DNA of 64,000 nt from Limnomonas spitsbergensis (GCA_037349105.1 JAYJMM010000027.1:992001-1056000); one strand, 5' to 3'. Positions 27,091 to 37,585 are shown, counted from the stretch's first letter. Notes: generated from the sequence alone by a model not told the origin. Made by a program: numbers and translations.

Positions 27091-28449
27091 CGATACATCT
27101 GACCCGCCCTGTACCCGGAAGAAAAGCTCGCAGGTCTTGAACATCATCAGTGGGACCCGGACCACGCACACACATGGTGGGCATGCCCTAGGGAAGTACA
27201 ACACCCACGCAAAGCGAAATAAGACCTGGCTACTCGAGAGCACAAAATTGGCATCCCTAAAATCATTGCATTTCAGGGCCTCATTTGCTCCCATGGGGCT
27301 CACCTCTGAAGAACTCCGTTGGGCTATCGTAACGAGGTGGAATGAGAACCACGACATCTCCAAGACAGCTAGGCAGCTTGGAGTATCCGACAGGGTTGTG
27401 GAGCACTGGGTGCAGCGATATAAAGATTCCGGAGCTGTCCACGTCGCACAAAAGTCCGGCAAGAAGAGGATCCTCAGCCCAGAGGCGGAGTCCCGGGCAT
27501 ATGACATGCTGCTGAGCAACCAGCATGGTGGTGCATAAACAGTTGCACAGGAGCTTGGGACATTCGGCTTGGTCACCAGGCCAGTGGGGAAGAAGACTGT
27601 CATTCGAGCAGCCCGGAGGCACGCATCGGAGATTGGGAAAAAATTGAGGGTTCTGCGGGGTGCGCCTAGGAAGCTGCTTTCAGGGTCAACTCGACAGAAG
27701 CGGCTGGACTTCTGCAAAGCCAGCAAGGGAAGGGACTGGAGCCACATCCTCTTCACTGAACAAAAGAAGTCTCCATTTACCTACCCAGGGTTGAAGGTGC
27801 AGCCTGTGTCCTGGGGTGTGGAGGGTGAGGGTGAGAGAGCGGTACGTGAGGCAGCCTCTCCAAATCACACCTGGTCCTCAACGTGTATGCGGGCATCTGC
27901 AAGTGGGGAATCAGCAAGCTTCACTTTGTGGCAGGCACCAGCAGCCAGAAGACCACCTTCAAGAGCAAGAAGGGCCAGATGGCCAGGAATATTACCACAG
28001 AGGAGTATGAGGAGGTCGTGAAGGCGACATTCTTGCCTGAGGGACAGCGCCTCTTCACCCAGCACGACATTGCTACATGGTACCATCAGCAGGACAACGA
28101 CCCTACTCACAGAGCAGCCATACCTGTGGTGAAGAGGTGGAACTCCCAGCGTGGCAGCAGCGTGTGCCTCCTCCAGAAGTGGCCTCCCAACAGCCCGGAC
28201 TTGAGTCCGGTCGAGAACTTTTGGGGATATATGCAGGCCAAGATGGACGCTAAGGGCTGCATAGCTCTCCAGGAGTTTAAGGTATCCCTGATCAAGGAGG
28301 TAGCAGCAGTACCCAAGGAGTACTTCTCTAAGCTGGTGGGCAGCATGCCCAACATGATCGTTGCATGCATCCGCAAGAGGGGCGGCAAGACAAAATATTG
28401 AAAATTCTTGCCACCCGCCGCTACATCACAGGGCGGGTCATATGTATCG
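27091..28449 (+). pseudogene. Unit 12 mariner-like element, transposase broken
   Basis: The TAA is at 27536-27538 and the 1-bp frameshift near 27868. It has a private VAQKSG change. The element itself is complete; only the unit's right linker is cut short at 28928, where the array ends. Confidence 0.88.
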
Positions 28450-28952
28450 TAAAAACGTGGACAGGTCCAGCAATGCAAGGAGGTTAGGTCGTGACTTGAT
28501 ATCAGTTACACATTGACTGTGCTCTAACCTGATTTCTAGCAGTGCACTAATACTGGTAGGAACCAACTGTCCCTTGAGATAATCAAACGCAAACACAATG
28601 GGCTTAAGGAATCCACTTGACAGAATCACCAACTCCAATAAATGTATGTGTTGAGATAACTTGGCCATGCTGAGGGGCCTGCCTCTAATTTTTTTGAGGA
28701 TGTTATATTGCAGTGCTGGCCTCCATAGCTGAAGTATTACCTGATGTAAAGCCTAGGGTTGTGGCTCTGAAACCACCTGTACTGTTTTTTCCATCCTCTC
28801 GCAAAACCAGTCCTCGGCAGATCTGGCTGGCTCAGCTCAGATAAGAAGGGGGGCCTGGAATAAAGGACATGAAAATCAAGATGTTTGAATAAAGAGTGGA
28901 TACCTGACTTAAGGCATTCTGGAACTCATGACCTGACTGGGGACAGCTCCCG

Positions 28953-29578
28953 TTGCTGCTAAAAGGGCCTAGGAGCACAGAGAGCGCTGCAGGAGCGCCC
29001 AGAGGGTCCAAGTTGGGGAGCACCACGAGGTGGTGCCCACACCTGAGGCTAGGACCCAGCGGTCAGAATAGGCCACCAGGGCACGCAACCCGCTTGACGA
29101 AAAGGGCAGGGGCAGGAGGCATCGGTCGGCCGGCAAGGAGGGCAGCGGAAGATTCTGGGGACAGCGAGAGGATAGCCCAGGAGGGCAGCGGAGGAGCCAG
29201 CCTAGAGGCAGGTCCCAGGAGCGAGGCCCAGGGGGCCCAGCCAGGGCGCAAAGGCGCGAGGAGAACGAGCAGGACAGGAGGAGGGCCTCAGGCCAGAGTC
29301 CGCCGGGCAGGGCCCATGCAGTGCGCGGCTGGACGGGAGGAAGACATAACGTCCTCGGACCCCGCGAAGGGTGAGTGTGCTTCAAGTGCTTACGGCCAGG
29401 GCACTTTGCAAATGCGTGCCCAGAGCAAGGGGACGCCTTGCAAACAAGCGAGGGCAGCCGCCTTGACCGGCTGCGGGGACCAGCAGGCCCAGAGCGGGGC
29501 TGGGAGGCCAGTGGACCTGGCCGCGGCCAGGTGGGCTCGTACGAGCTGATGAGGCAGGCCTATGAAGCGGCCCAATGA
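28953..29578 (+). pseudogene. Gag-like remnant with CCHC zinc knuckle (copy A)
   Basis: The plus strand encodes a Gly/Ala/Arg-rich stretch, then at 29378-29425 a typical retroviral-type zinc knuckle CFKCLRPGHFANAC (C-x2-C-x4-H-x4-C). The knuckle frame is closed by TGA at 29372-29374 and differs from the longest upstream frame, so the region is decayed. Such knuckles bind nucleic acid in the Gag proteins of LTR-type retroelements. Copy B has lost the whole knuckle through the 381-bp deletion. Confidence 0.55.
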
Positions 29579-29713
29579 GTCTCGTTTGAAGACTCGAGGG
29601 AGCAGCAGCCTGCAGCGGGCCCAAGCACGCTGCCAGGCCCGCCAGGATGGCCGGGGCCAGCAGAGCAGCCAGAGGGTCCCAGGTGGGCAGGTCAAGGGGG
29701 GCACATTTGCCTA

Positions 29714-30193
29714 GTGTCTATCCACGGTAGATACGACCAGGACGCAAGCATGGCCCAGGTTGAGAGAAACCAGGTGGCAGAAGTGCCTGTGACCTTCCAG
29801 GGGGTGCCAGAGGGGCAGGTGGCCCAGCAAAAGCACCCTTGGAAGATGGTGGTGGAATCACTGGCAATGAACCATTGCGGTACTATGCCAGCAGGGTCAG
29901 CCATATCCATTGAACACGCAGTTGGGTTCCTGAGGGACCTCCGACACAGGGGGTGCCCGGCCCCGTGTGAGGGGTGGACCAGCTTGTTACAGATATTCCT
30001 GGACAAGGAGTGGGTGGACTACCATGTCCAGATAGATGAGATGGACAGCATGGGGTGGGAGGCATGCGTTAATAGAGCGAACGCATATAAGCCCGTAGGG
30101 TTTGAACAAAGCCGCCTGGGCCGAAGCCACATTCGCGCCGCTACCGTGAGAAAAAGACACATCATAGTTGATTACGGCGGCTTGTGGTTCTGA
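29714..30193 (+). pseudogene. Unidentified 159-aa ORF (copy A)
   Basis: An open frame reads from a non-ATG start to TGA 30191-30193. No family was recognised. It is conserved in copy B (49926-50336) but ends earlier there by a TGA. Near-identity of both copies reflects recent duplication and is not evidence of coding. It overlaps the end of the minus-strand retroelement remnant. Confidence 0.25.
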
Positions 30194-30480
30194 TTTGTTT
30201 TTTCACCTGTTTGGCATGTCTAGTGGGGCAGTATTCAATTCGCCGCCTTGTTTGCACGATGCTACGTAGGTATTTAATAGGTGTGCACATTTTCGCATGA
30301 TAGGTAGACAAGCCCAATGGCCGCATGATCTGAAGGGTGTGCTTGAGATAGACGGTTCCAGACGTCCCGATTAAGACGGGTACAAGCTTAATGTTGCATT
30401 GTTCATATCCATGTTGCATGAGTTTCTCAATGATGAGGGCATGCTGGTTTTTGCCACCATATCCCTTGGCTAGGCCCGGC
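30162..30480 (-). pseudogene. Retrotransposon restriction-like endonuclease tail (copy A)
   Basis: Read on the minus strand from about 30480 the protein contains KNQHALIIEKLM, then PVLIGTSGTVY, and near the end TRRRIE. This matches the C-terminal part of the endonuclease region seen at 41909-42745, which has TQHAQLVQLL, VIIGCSGIFY and RLRRYLE in the same order. It is therefore the last ~100 residues of a related non-LTR retroelement protein. A TAG lies in frame upstream near 30492, and the more N-terminal zinc finger is 2.7 kb away at ~33240-33480. Confidence 0.55.
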
Positions 30481-30865
30481 CCCTATGAACCCGAAGGCAC
30501 TACACCCGTGGGCTGGGACACCATCTTCTCAGGAGCACGTGTGGTTATGATCACTGAACCGATCTGTGTTCCCGGAAGTGATGGTCCGACGGGTTTTGTA
30601 TAAGAGTGGGACCTCATCAGCGGGTCCCCCACCATTGATTGGCATGGATTCTTTCACCCCGCCGTCACCAGTATGGGGGGGTTGTCCCGTCCACGATTGG
30701 GTGGGCAACCACGCCCGTGCATTTCCTTCTGCCTCCCTCACACATCACATGTGTAACCCTCGACTCTGCCCCGGCTCTGAGGGGCTCTCAGGGTAGCAAT
30801 GGTTGTGGTAGCCATACGGCATCCAACAAAAAGAATGCCCCCCACCGGCCCACCCCATTGCAACT

Positions 30866-31120
30866 GTGTGCAGGCCATGCTTTGGATGCCGTCCGTTGGG
30901 GTGGCATACCATTGAGGGGCTAGTTTGCGCAAGGTGTATCCATGGGGAGCAAGCCGTGGAGTGCAGCACATGCAGGATGCCATGGCACTGGCGTTGCCAT
31001 GGAGAGTTCAGCAGGCTGCATGGCGCCTTTTTATGCACGTTTAGCCAGCGCGCTCGGAGAAACTCTACAACTCTGCAACTGATGCGTCAAGGAGGTGTCA
31101 GCCACATACCCAGGCGATAG
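30866..31120 (+). pseudogene. PHD-like zinc-finger ORF (copy A)
   Basis: The 84-aa frame contains CARC, then CSTC eight residues later, then four residues and HWRC, i.e. C-x2-C-x8-C-x2-C-x4-H-x2-C, followed by FLC. This is the spacing of a PHD finger apart from the final Cys pair, where only one Cys is visible. An additional CRPCFGC lies upstream. PHD fingers bind histone tails and occur in host chromatin proteins and in some transposable elements. The frame appears to continue after a +1 shift at ~31090 into an aromatic-rich stretch (about 31095-31280). No start or full protein could be defined. Confidence 0.45.
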
Positions 31121-31425
31121 GCAGTGGTACATGTGCTCCGAGGCATACAGCGCCACATACGTTGATTCATTCTCCTTCCATGGGCGGCTCCTCCAAATGT
31201 GGGCCTACCCGTGCTTCGCCATGTACGTCGCCCCTCCGCGGGGCATGTCCGGCCCCAGCCAATGGCGACCTTTGCGGTAGGGAATACCACGGCCAATTGG
31301 CCTGAACGTACGAGATGGGTGCCTGGCAGGCATGGGTGGAAGCTCGCCCCAACTGACGATGGCTTGGAGCCCACGTGGATGAGCTCTGTCGAGAGGTGTG
31401 TGCGCAGCTACGGCAGTTAATGTGA

Positions 31426-31806
31426 ATGACGTGGCCGGAGTCTAGAAGGTGCGATGAGGAGTACAGGGGCGTCGAGTGCCGACCCATGTCGCTTATCCGG
31501 CCGGTGCTGCTTAGTGCCACATATGGCAAGGAGTCGCATGGAGAGCTCAGGATTGCCGCATCGGCGACCGCCCCACCCCGCTACTGGCTCAACCAGGCAC
31601 ATGGCGACATCAAATGGCGCTGGCTCCCCAAGTCCCTCGCGGTGCTCCACTTGGAGGGCACCCATGTGCACGACATCTTGGACACGCAGGCGTACTCCAT
31701 GGCCGATCGCATGTTCACCTTGCACCGCCACCAAATCCTAACCTCCTGGCCAAGGCTCGCCTGGTTCAACCCCATCACAGTGGCCGTGCAACAGCTCGAG
31801 CAGTAG
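31426..31806 (+). pseudogene. Unidentified 126-aa ORF (copy A)
   Basis: An open frame with ordinary composition follows the PHD-like region and ends in TAG 31804-31806. No family was recognised. In copy B the same frame is interrupted by TAG at 51807-51809 (GGCTCAACC has become GGCACAACT AG). It may be the C-terminal part of the PHD-containing protein. Confidence 0.3.
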
Positions 31807-32414
31807 GAAGACTTGGTGGCCTCCAAGGCAGCGGAGCCAACGGCTCACCGAAGCAAGGAGTACAACCATGCACCAGCATGCAAGGGCGGTATCTGTACTT
31901 CCCACCGCGCATGGGGACCTTCAGTGCCGCACCTGATGTGCCAGCAAGCACAGCCGTGCTTGGGTGGCCATGATGGACCTTTTCGCCCTTCAGGCACAGA
32001 CCGAGCACCCCCCCCCCGTCTTACCAACGAAGGTCGTACGCCATAGCCTCGGAGCATTCCAGCCTTGTCGTCGCCCCAGGCGCCACCAGAGCCAACGGTG
32101 GCGGCAAAAGGCAAGGGTGAGGCTCAGGAGGAGCAACAAAAGCGTCAGCATACACCAAAGGCGCAGCCACTCGGGGCAGCGGCAATGTCTCGCCCAACAT
32201 ACCGGGGCATGTTCAGCGACCACCTCCGTCTTCTTTATATCGCAGCGCGGTTGTTCTGGTCTCTGCCTTAATGCTGCAGATGTAGTGTGTATGCTTATGG
32301 TAAATAACAGAATAAGGTCAAGTGTGAATGTTATAACGGAAGTATGGGAGGTAAAGTGGGTATGCTCTTTATGCTCCATATGGAAGTATGGGATAGGGTT
32401 CAGTGTTTAAGCTA

Positions 32415-32698
32415 CTGCAGTTGGCCCGGCTCGCATCCACCGGCCACCACAGGTGTCACAGGGGCTGGCTCCCTCTGCAAGCACAGCTACAGCGCCAGCA
32501 CCTGCAGTTGGCCTGGCTCGCAGCCACCAGCCACCACAGGTGTTACAAGAGCTGGCCCCCTCTGCAAGCACAGCCGCGACGCATGCATCTGCAGTTGGCC
32601 TGGCTCGCAGCCACCGGCCACCACAGGTGTCACAGGGGCTGGCTCCCTCTGCAAGCACAGCCGCGGCGCATGCACCTGCAGTTGGCCTGGCTCGCTGG
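32415..32698 (+). repeat. 87-bp minisatellite, 3.3 copies (copy A only)
   Basis: Units start at 32415, 32502 and 32589 with a partial fourth at 32676, each beginning CTGCAGTTGG. The period, 87, is a multiple of three and more than one forward frame stays open through the array, so it can encode a 29-residue repeat. Copy B lacks this block entirely and joins the flanks directly near 52480. Confidence 0.92.
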
Positions 32699-33202
32699 GT
32701 ACCGGCAGACCCGCTTCAGCGGGTTCACCGCGGGCGAGGGAGCTTTCATCTGTAGCCATGAGAAGGGTCACCATGTACGGAAATACAGTGCGGTGAGACG
32801 GAACAGTACGGATGTTCACCAAAATGGCCAGACAAGTAAGAAATTGGCCACCACGGTGATTCAAAACGTTACAGCTCTGGTAAACGGTGCGATACGATAC
32901 GGACATACGGTAAATGATACGGGATTTCGACCGAAACGGTCGTATTGGGTAACCCTGTCCAAGGTCGTTGATTCTAGCAGGCACATGCTCATTCAAGGCA
33001 CATGGCTCTTGTTAAGATCACCAGGTCCGCCTATCCAGTTAATTGCAGCGTCATGCACTTTCGCAAATTCACATGCTGCTACCTATTGGGTATCCACACA
33101 GCCCCAACGTCCGGCTTCGATTTATGTGATCCTAGCACTTCGGTATGCAGTGAAAAGGCCATATGAGAGATCAAGTCCTACGGTAATGACGACTACTGCG
33201 AG

Positions 33203-33480
33203 TTCAGTTACTCGTGCAAGTGGGTCGGGTGAAGCCTAGGGTGGCTAGATGGCATCCCCATTTCTGTGTGTTGGCATCCCCCGGTTATATGGCATGCACT
33301 GTCCGGATGTCCACACATAGGACACTTGTATGTGTTGCTTTTACCGTACATGTGCGCCAGCTTGTTGTTCAATAGACACCCATGCCGCCATTTCAGCGTG
33401 TTCTTTCGTTCGGATACAGTGATGGCATGGCGAGTCGTGAAGTTGTTGCTAATTGGAGTAGTGATTGCACCATCTATCAG
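33203..33480 (-). pseudogene. Retroelement zinc-finger remnant (copy A)
   Basis: On the minus strand this encodes LKWRHGC followed by a Cys/His cluster with CPMCGHPDSACH and GGCQH. This layout, a C-x2-C then H-x4-C, is typical of the linker between RNase H and the endonuclease in non-LTR elements of the Dualen/RandI type. It matches copy B at 53003-53275, where the frame is slightly longer. No RNase H remains upstream. Confidence 0.45.
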
Positions 33481-34371
33481 CTTTGGCCTTAATCTTAATC
33501 TGGGGCTTCATTGGAGCACGCAAGGTAGTGTTTTTAGCTTACGAAGTGTCGACTTCTGTCTCTTAAGATGCCGTTGACGATGGACTCGTGACTCGAGCGA
33601 GCGTTGCCTTGGAAGCGACGTTGTTGCTCGGGGAGTCATCGGGATGCGTCGGGGCGATCGAATCGCGGAGCATCGGAGACGGAGGTGTCGGTCGTTAAGA
33701 CGTACGTTGCATCAAAGCTATTTGGTGATTGTTACCAGCTTTCTGCTGCTTGTTACAACGTTTATTGAAAGCTACACGAGTAACTAGCTTACTCGTGATG
33801 GAGAAAGGTTAAAAAGGCTCTGCGGGAAATGGCAAGCCCGGCCACATTTAAATATGAAAGTCTACGAGAGGCTGCTGCGTCAGCCTTAAACGGCCATAAT
33901 ACGGAGTTGGCACGGCCACCGAGATGTCGTGTGACAATTTCCTGTTGAGGCATGGGCCAGGGGCCAATTTGTCTGCTGGGGCTGGGGCTGGGTTGTGCGC
34001 CATTGCCTGCCGTGGCATGGGCCATGGGTTGCAGGTGGGAAGGGGGCATTGGATTGCTGTGGCATAGGCTGGGGGCTGCAAGTGGGAAGTGCGCATTGGA
34101 TTGTCGTGGCATGGGCTGTGCGTCCCATCTGAGTCCATGCAGTGTGGCTGGAGGAAGGGCAAGGGGGTTCGTCGCCATGCTCGTGGGCGGCCGCATCACT
34201 GTTGCCATCATCACCGCCTAGCACTCCAGGTGGTGATGTACGCCTGCCAAGGGGCGAGGCCGTTATTTGGTCTCAGGAACTTGTTCTGCGGGATTGATGG
34301 AAGCGGTGGCTTATCTAAGGAGCTGGGACCAGTATTGAGTTGTTGCCCAGCTTCTGCTCGTTGCCAATTGC

Positions 34372-34998
34372 ATGTTGCCCTGTTGCTCAGATCTGTTCCC
34401 GGTGCTTTCCGGCTTGCCGTCCTACTGTCCAGCTACTCTCATGCTGCCTAGCTTGTACATGCTCCTTGCTGCCTCCATCAGTGAGGAGGAGGGCGATTTC
34501 CCCTGTCCCACACGAGTGGAAACGGCCACCATGCTGGGTGCTAAGAGAAACACCCTGAGCAAGCTTGCTGACCAGATGTGTGCCATCCGCCTGCAAGTCC
34601 AGCAGTTGTGCAACCAAATGAGGGCTATATGCCCTTGGGACCAGAGAACGCCAATCAATGTGAGGCCAGGGAAGGGGGCGGTAGAAAAACATGATGGTGG
34701 TGGTTAAACCGCCATCATGTTGCAATACTTTGAGAATGACGAAAGCCGGCCAGAGAAGTGCGTGGGCATGTTAATCAAAGGGAAGCTGTTTATTTCAAAA
34801 AAGGCCCTGCTGGATTCAGCGTGCTATTGCCCCGTTGTCACCATAGGGATGGCTGAGCAGCTTGTGGCCATGGGGGACAGGATGTTTTGCACCAGTGAGA
34901 CAATCAGAACCATTGACAATTCCGGGGCAGAGTTCTGTGGGGTCTTGTTCATCACGGTGGTCATTGTGTTTGGATGGAAGCCCGCATGCCATCACTGA
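34372..34998 (+). pseudogene. Retropepsin-like fragment (copy A)
   Basis: One plus-strand frame runs through with a single TAA at 34705-34707. Before it is a helical stretch (LSKLADQMCAIRLQVQQL); after it KGKLFISKKALLDSACYC and IRTIDNSGAEF. The DSA motif corresponds to the DT/SG catalytic motif of retroviral-type aspartic proteases. The order and spacing match the second, more diverged relative at 47476-48060. The frame then shifts near a run of C's at ~35025. It is a remnant of a gag-protease ORF with no polymerase detected after it. Confidence 0.5.
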
Positions 34999-35349
34999 GC
35001 CGGCTATGGTCAAGGTGATGCGCACCCCCCCCCCGATGTGTTTCAACACCTGGTCGGGAAACCCGAGTTCCTCAAGTATGGGGGAGTTTGGAGGCAGCGG
35101 GCAGGTTGATTCTGAACCCAAGTCGGGTATGGTTGACAATGCGTGGCAGAACAGGCTTGCGCTGCCACTCAGGCTGGCATTACAAGTATCAGGGTCGCAG
35201 GCAACGGCAGTTGCGATAGCGATAAGATCAACTTTGGGAGCGAAGATGGACAGGTCCCCTAGATGGTGCTTAAGACGTCCAAGCTTTGTACAAGGGCAGG
35301 TTAGGTTAGGATGCTCTGGCTTGTTTGGAGGATGTGGTAGATATTGTTA

Positions 35350-36240
35350 GGGTGCAGGCGTTTCAGAGGCCATGGTTTCCTTTCTCCTTTTTCCCAGCCT
35401 TTTGTGTCCCTTGACTCTTTTTGCCTTTTTTTGACAGGTAGACTTGGCTGATGGCTAGGGTCTTCATGGACTGGGGATCCAGGTAACCTTTCCTTTTGGG
35501 GGCGGCCCTTGGTCTCCCTCTTGCTTTTTACCCTCTCTTTACTTTTGTTTTGATGCGGGCTAGGATCTGGACGAACTAGGGGATCCCTATACTCTCTTTC
35601 GTTTGGGGGCTATCCTTTTCCCTCTCCTTTTTCCTTCTGTTTCCTTCCTTTCTCTCTTTGGCCATTCGTTTATTTCCTCCCAACCAGATGGTCAGGCACC
35701 TACGCGGCTGAGCCCTTTGAGCACGGCCTAGAGGTGTAACGTCATTGATGACTCACAGCACCTACACATCCATCTGGCAGCCATTTTCCAGATGGCCAGG
35801 CATTGTGAAGCAGAGGCTCAGAGAAAGTAACAGCAAGCTAGAAAATCAAAGTAAGTATTAAATAGCCATGTCCAGCAAATAATGTATTTGATAATCTGAA
35901 GATATGCATGCTTCGCAACTGTAGCAAGTAGTCAGCGGATTTTAAAATGAAGCCATAGTATTTGTCTTGCCAAGCTCATCATCTCCTACCATTAATAGAA
36001 CTCATGCACTTCAATTCTAACGGCATCAGCGGGACCTGGACTGCAAGCAGCGGCGGCTGGGGAAGCAGTTTCATCATCATAATTGAGGTAGCAGCCATGC
36101 CAGCGACACGCAGCCTGAAGAGGGCATGTTATCATTGGCAGCCACGTCCCTGGCATGAACTGCAGAGGAGACAATCAATGACTGCAGCTGAAGCCGCAGT
36201 GGCACTGATGACAGCAGCTGTGGCGAGCTGAGCAGTTACA
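35350..36240. other. Non-coding stretch with pyrimidine-rich tracts (copy A)
   Basis: Between the protease remnant and the hairpin region no convincing gene is seen. Positions 35380-35660 are strongly pyrimidine-rich on the plus strand and contain an imperfect internal repeat around GGATCC (35476 and 35581). The ORF at 35962-36231 is short and unidentified. Confidence 0.4.
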
Positions 36241-36618
36241 TTCACTGTGGCACCATGGGCAATGATGGCATTGGCTCCCACGACATCGCCACAGAGGTCG
36301 TTGTGCTTGTTGCTGTTGTGATGACCACCCTTTGGTCCGCCATGACAATAGTTGTCTCGGACGATATCCTGTGGGAGACAACTGTGTGTTCTGGTCTCTC
36401 CATGGGGTCATATGCTGAGGCCATCAGCAAGGAACTCAGTGGGTACCTTGGGCCGAGTGGCTCCACTGGGCCAGGTGAAATCGTGTTCTGCAAGCATATG
36501 AAAATGTAAGCATTTTAAGTTCCGCCGAGCATCAAATATAAGGTATGGGACAGGTGCCCGCAAACCGATTCAGCACTAAAATAAAGTAATAAACTAGGGC
36601 AAACAAATATTAACCAGT

Positions 36619-36737
36619 GCCCCCCCCCCCCCCCCCCCCCCCCCCTTTGCCTCCGACATTCCTCCTCGGAGGCCAGCAAGGGGGGGCCAAAGGGGAGGGG
36701 CACTGTTTGTTTGCTTGTCGGGACAAGCAAACGAACA
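36619..36737. repeat. Double hairpin with 26-C run (copy A)
   Basis: A C26 run (36620-36645) is followed by TTTGCCTCCGA and, after a short loop, TCGGAGG, with G-rich tracts that can pair with the C run. Directly after comes a second inverted repeat, 36704-36719 against 36722-36737 (core GTTTGCTTGTC / GACAAGCAAAC), 16-bp arms with one T:G mismatch and a 2-bp centre. The same double structure is in copy B with only C9. Confidence 0.85.
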
Positions 36738-37340
36738 TACAAAGCGTAGGTTATATGGCAAACAACCAGTGTAACAGCCGGCAAGTTATATCTGGAGAAA
36801 ATCAAATACCGGAACTAAATATCTGTGAACATTTCCGGTAATCGTCCCTGTAACGGTAGTTAACATCACTTTGTGGCAACTCTCTTCAAGACCTCCTCCT
36901 ACTATACAGCAGAACTTACCGGTACAGTTATGCCATTTGGCACGCTCCCGAGGTGCCTAGCCAGCGTTCTGGCAGGTTGTTGACACCATGCTTGCCGGGC
37001 TTGCCTAATAAAGTTCAGAGCTTCGAACGTATTCATTGGAAGCTTGATGTCTGCACCTTGGCCTGCACATAGTCAAGCAAATCCAGGTCACAACAAAATT
37101 AGTTGTGGATACCAGTAGCTGAAAGGAATCATGCCTGCCTGCACTATTAGTCTATTACTCTTTTATCTGCACTGCCATTCTGCCATCATGTTGAAACTTG
37201 AATGTACAAAACTAATGATAATCAATATGCCTGCACTCATGTGCTCATGACGGCATACAACCAGTAAACATGTACCATGGCATCAGTCGGATCTCGTTTG
37301 TTTTAAGGTTTATCATGAAATGAAACAGTATTACAGAATA
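36738..37340. other. AT-richer non-coding stretch (copy A)
   Basis: No open frame of interest, repeat or known element was recognised here. The stretch is conserved in copy B only as part of the duplication. Confidence 0.4.
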
Positions 37341-37585
37341 AGTTCACTTCATTTCCCCCTGTCTACTGGCTCATGGCAAGATAAACCTATGGCCTGGCAT
37401 GGCAGGGCCAGGAGAAGCGGTCGGGAGGCACTAAAGCAAAGGCAGGGAGCAGCTTGATGAGATGAAGTTCACTTCATCTTCCCTGTCAACTAGGCTCATG
37501 GCAAGATAGTATACCTATGGCCTAGCAGCAGGGCCAGGAGAAGCGGTCGGGAGGCACTAAAGCAGAGACAGGGGGCAGCTTATAT
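37341..37585 (+). repeat. ~125-bp direct repeat pair (copy A)
   Basis: Two copies start at 37341 and 37466, each opening with AGTTCACTTCAT and containing the shared GGCCAGGAGAAGCGGTCGGG. The second differs by small indels. The same pair is in copy B at 57119 and 57249. Confidence 0.85.

Larger units (their letters stand above)
1..28928 (+). repeat. 12-unit tandem macrosatellite, ~2.49-kb unit containing a dead mariner-like element
   Basis: Twelve head-to-tail units begin at 1, 2491, 4283, 6772, 9266, 11750, 14238, 16722, 19212, 21701, 24190 and 26679. Ten are 2484-2494 bp long. Unit 2 is 1792 bp because of a ~697-bp internal deletion, and unit 12 is cut off at 28928. Each unit has ~412 bp of left linker, a ~1.36-kb Tc1/mariner-like element and ~720 bp of right linker. 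Copies look roughly 97-99% alike by eye. Because the linker is repeated along with the element, the array grew by tandem duplication, unequal exchange or rolling-circle amplification, not by repeated transposition. The window opens at a unit boundary, so the array may continue to the left. Confidence 0.97.

Noticed and set aside
386..28500. Long minus-strand frames opposite the transposase (up to 230 aa), conserved in many units
   Set aside because: They mirror the coding strand of the transposase and appear or vanish with single frameshifts in it; conservation is explained by the array. They have no recognisable domain.
36704..36760. Helitron 3' end (hairpin followed by CTRR)
   Set aside because: A good hairpin is present, but no CTRR follows at the right distance in both copies and no Rep/helicase sequence is in the window.
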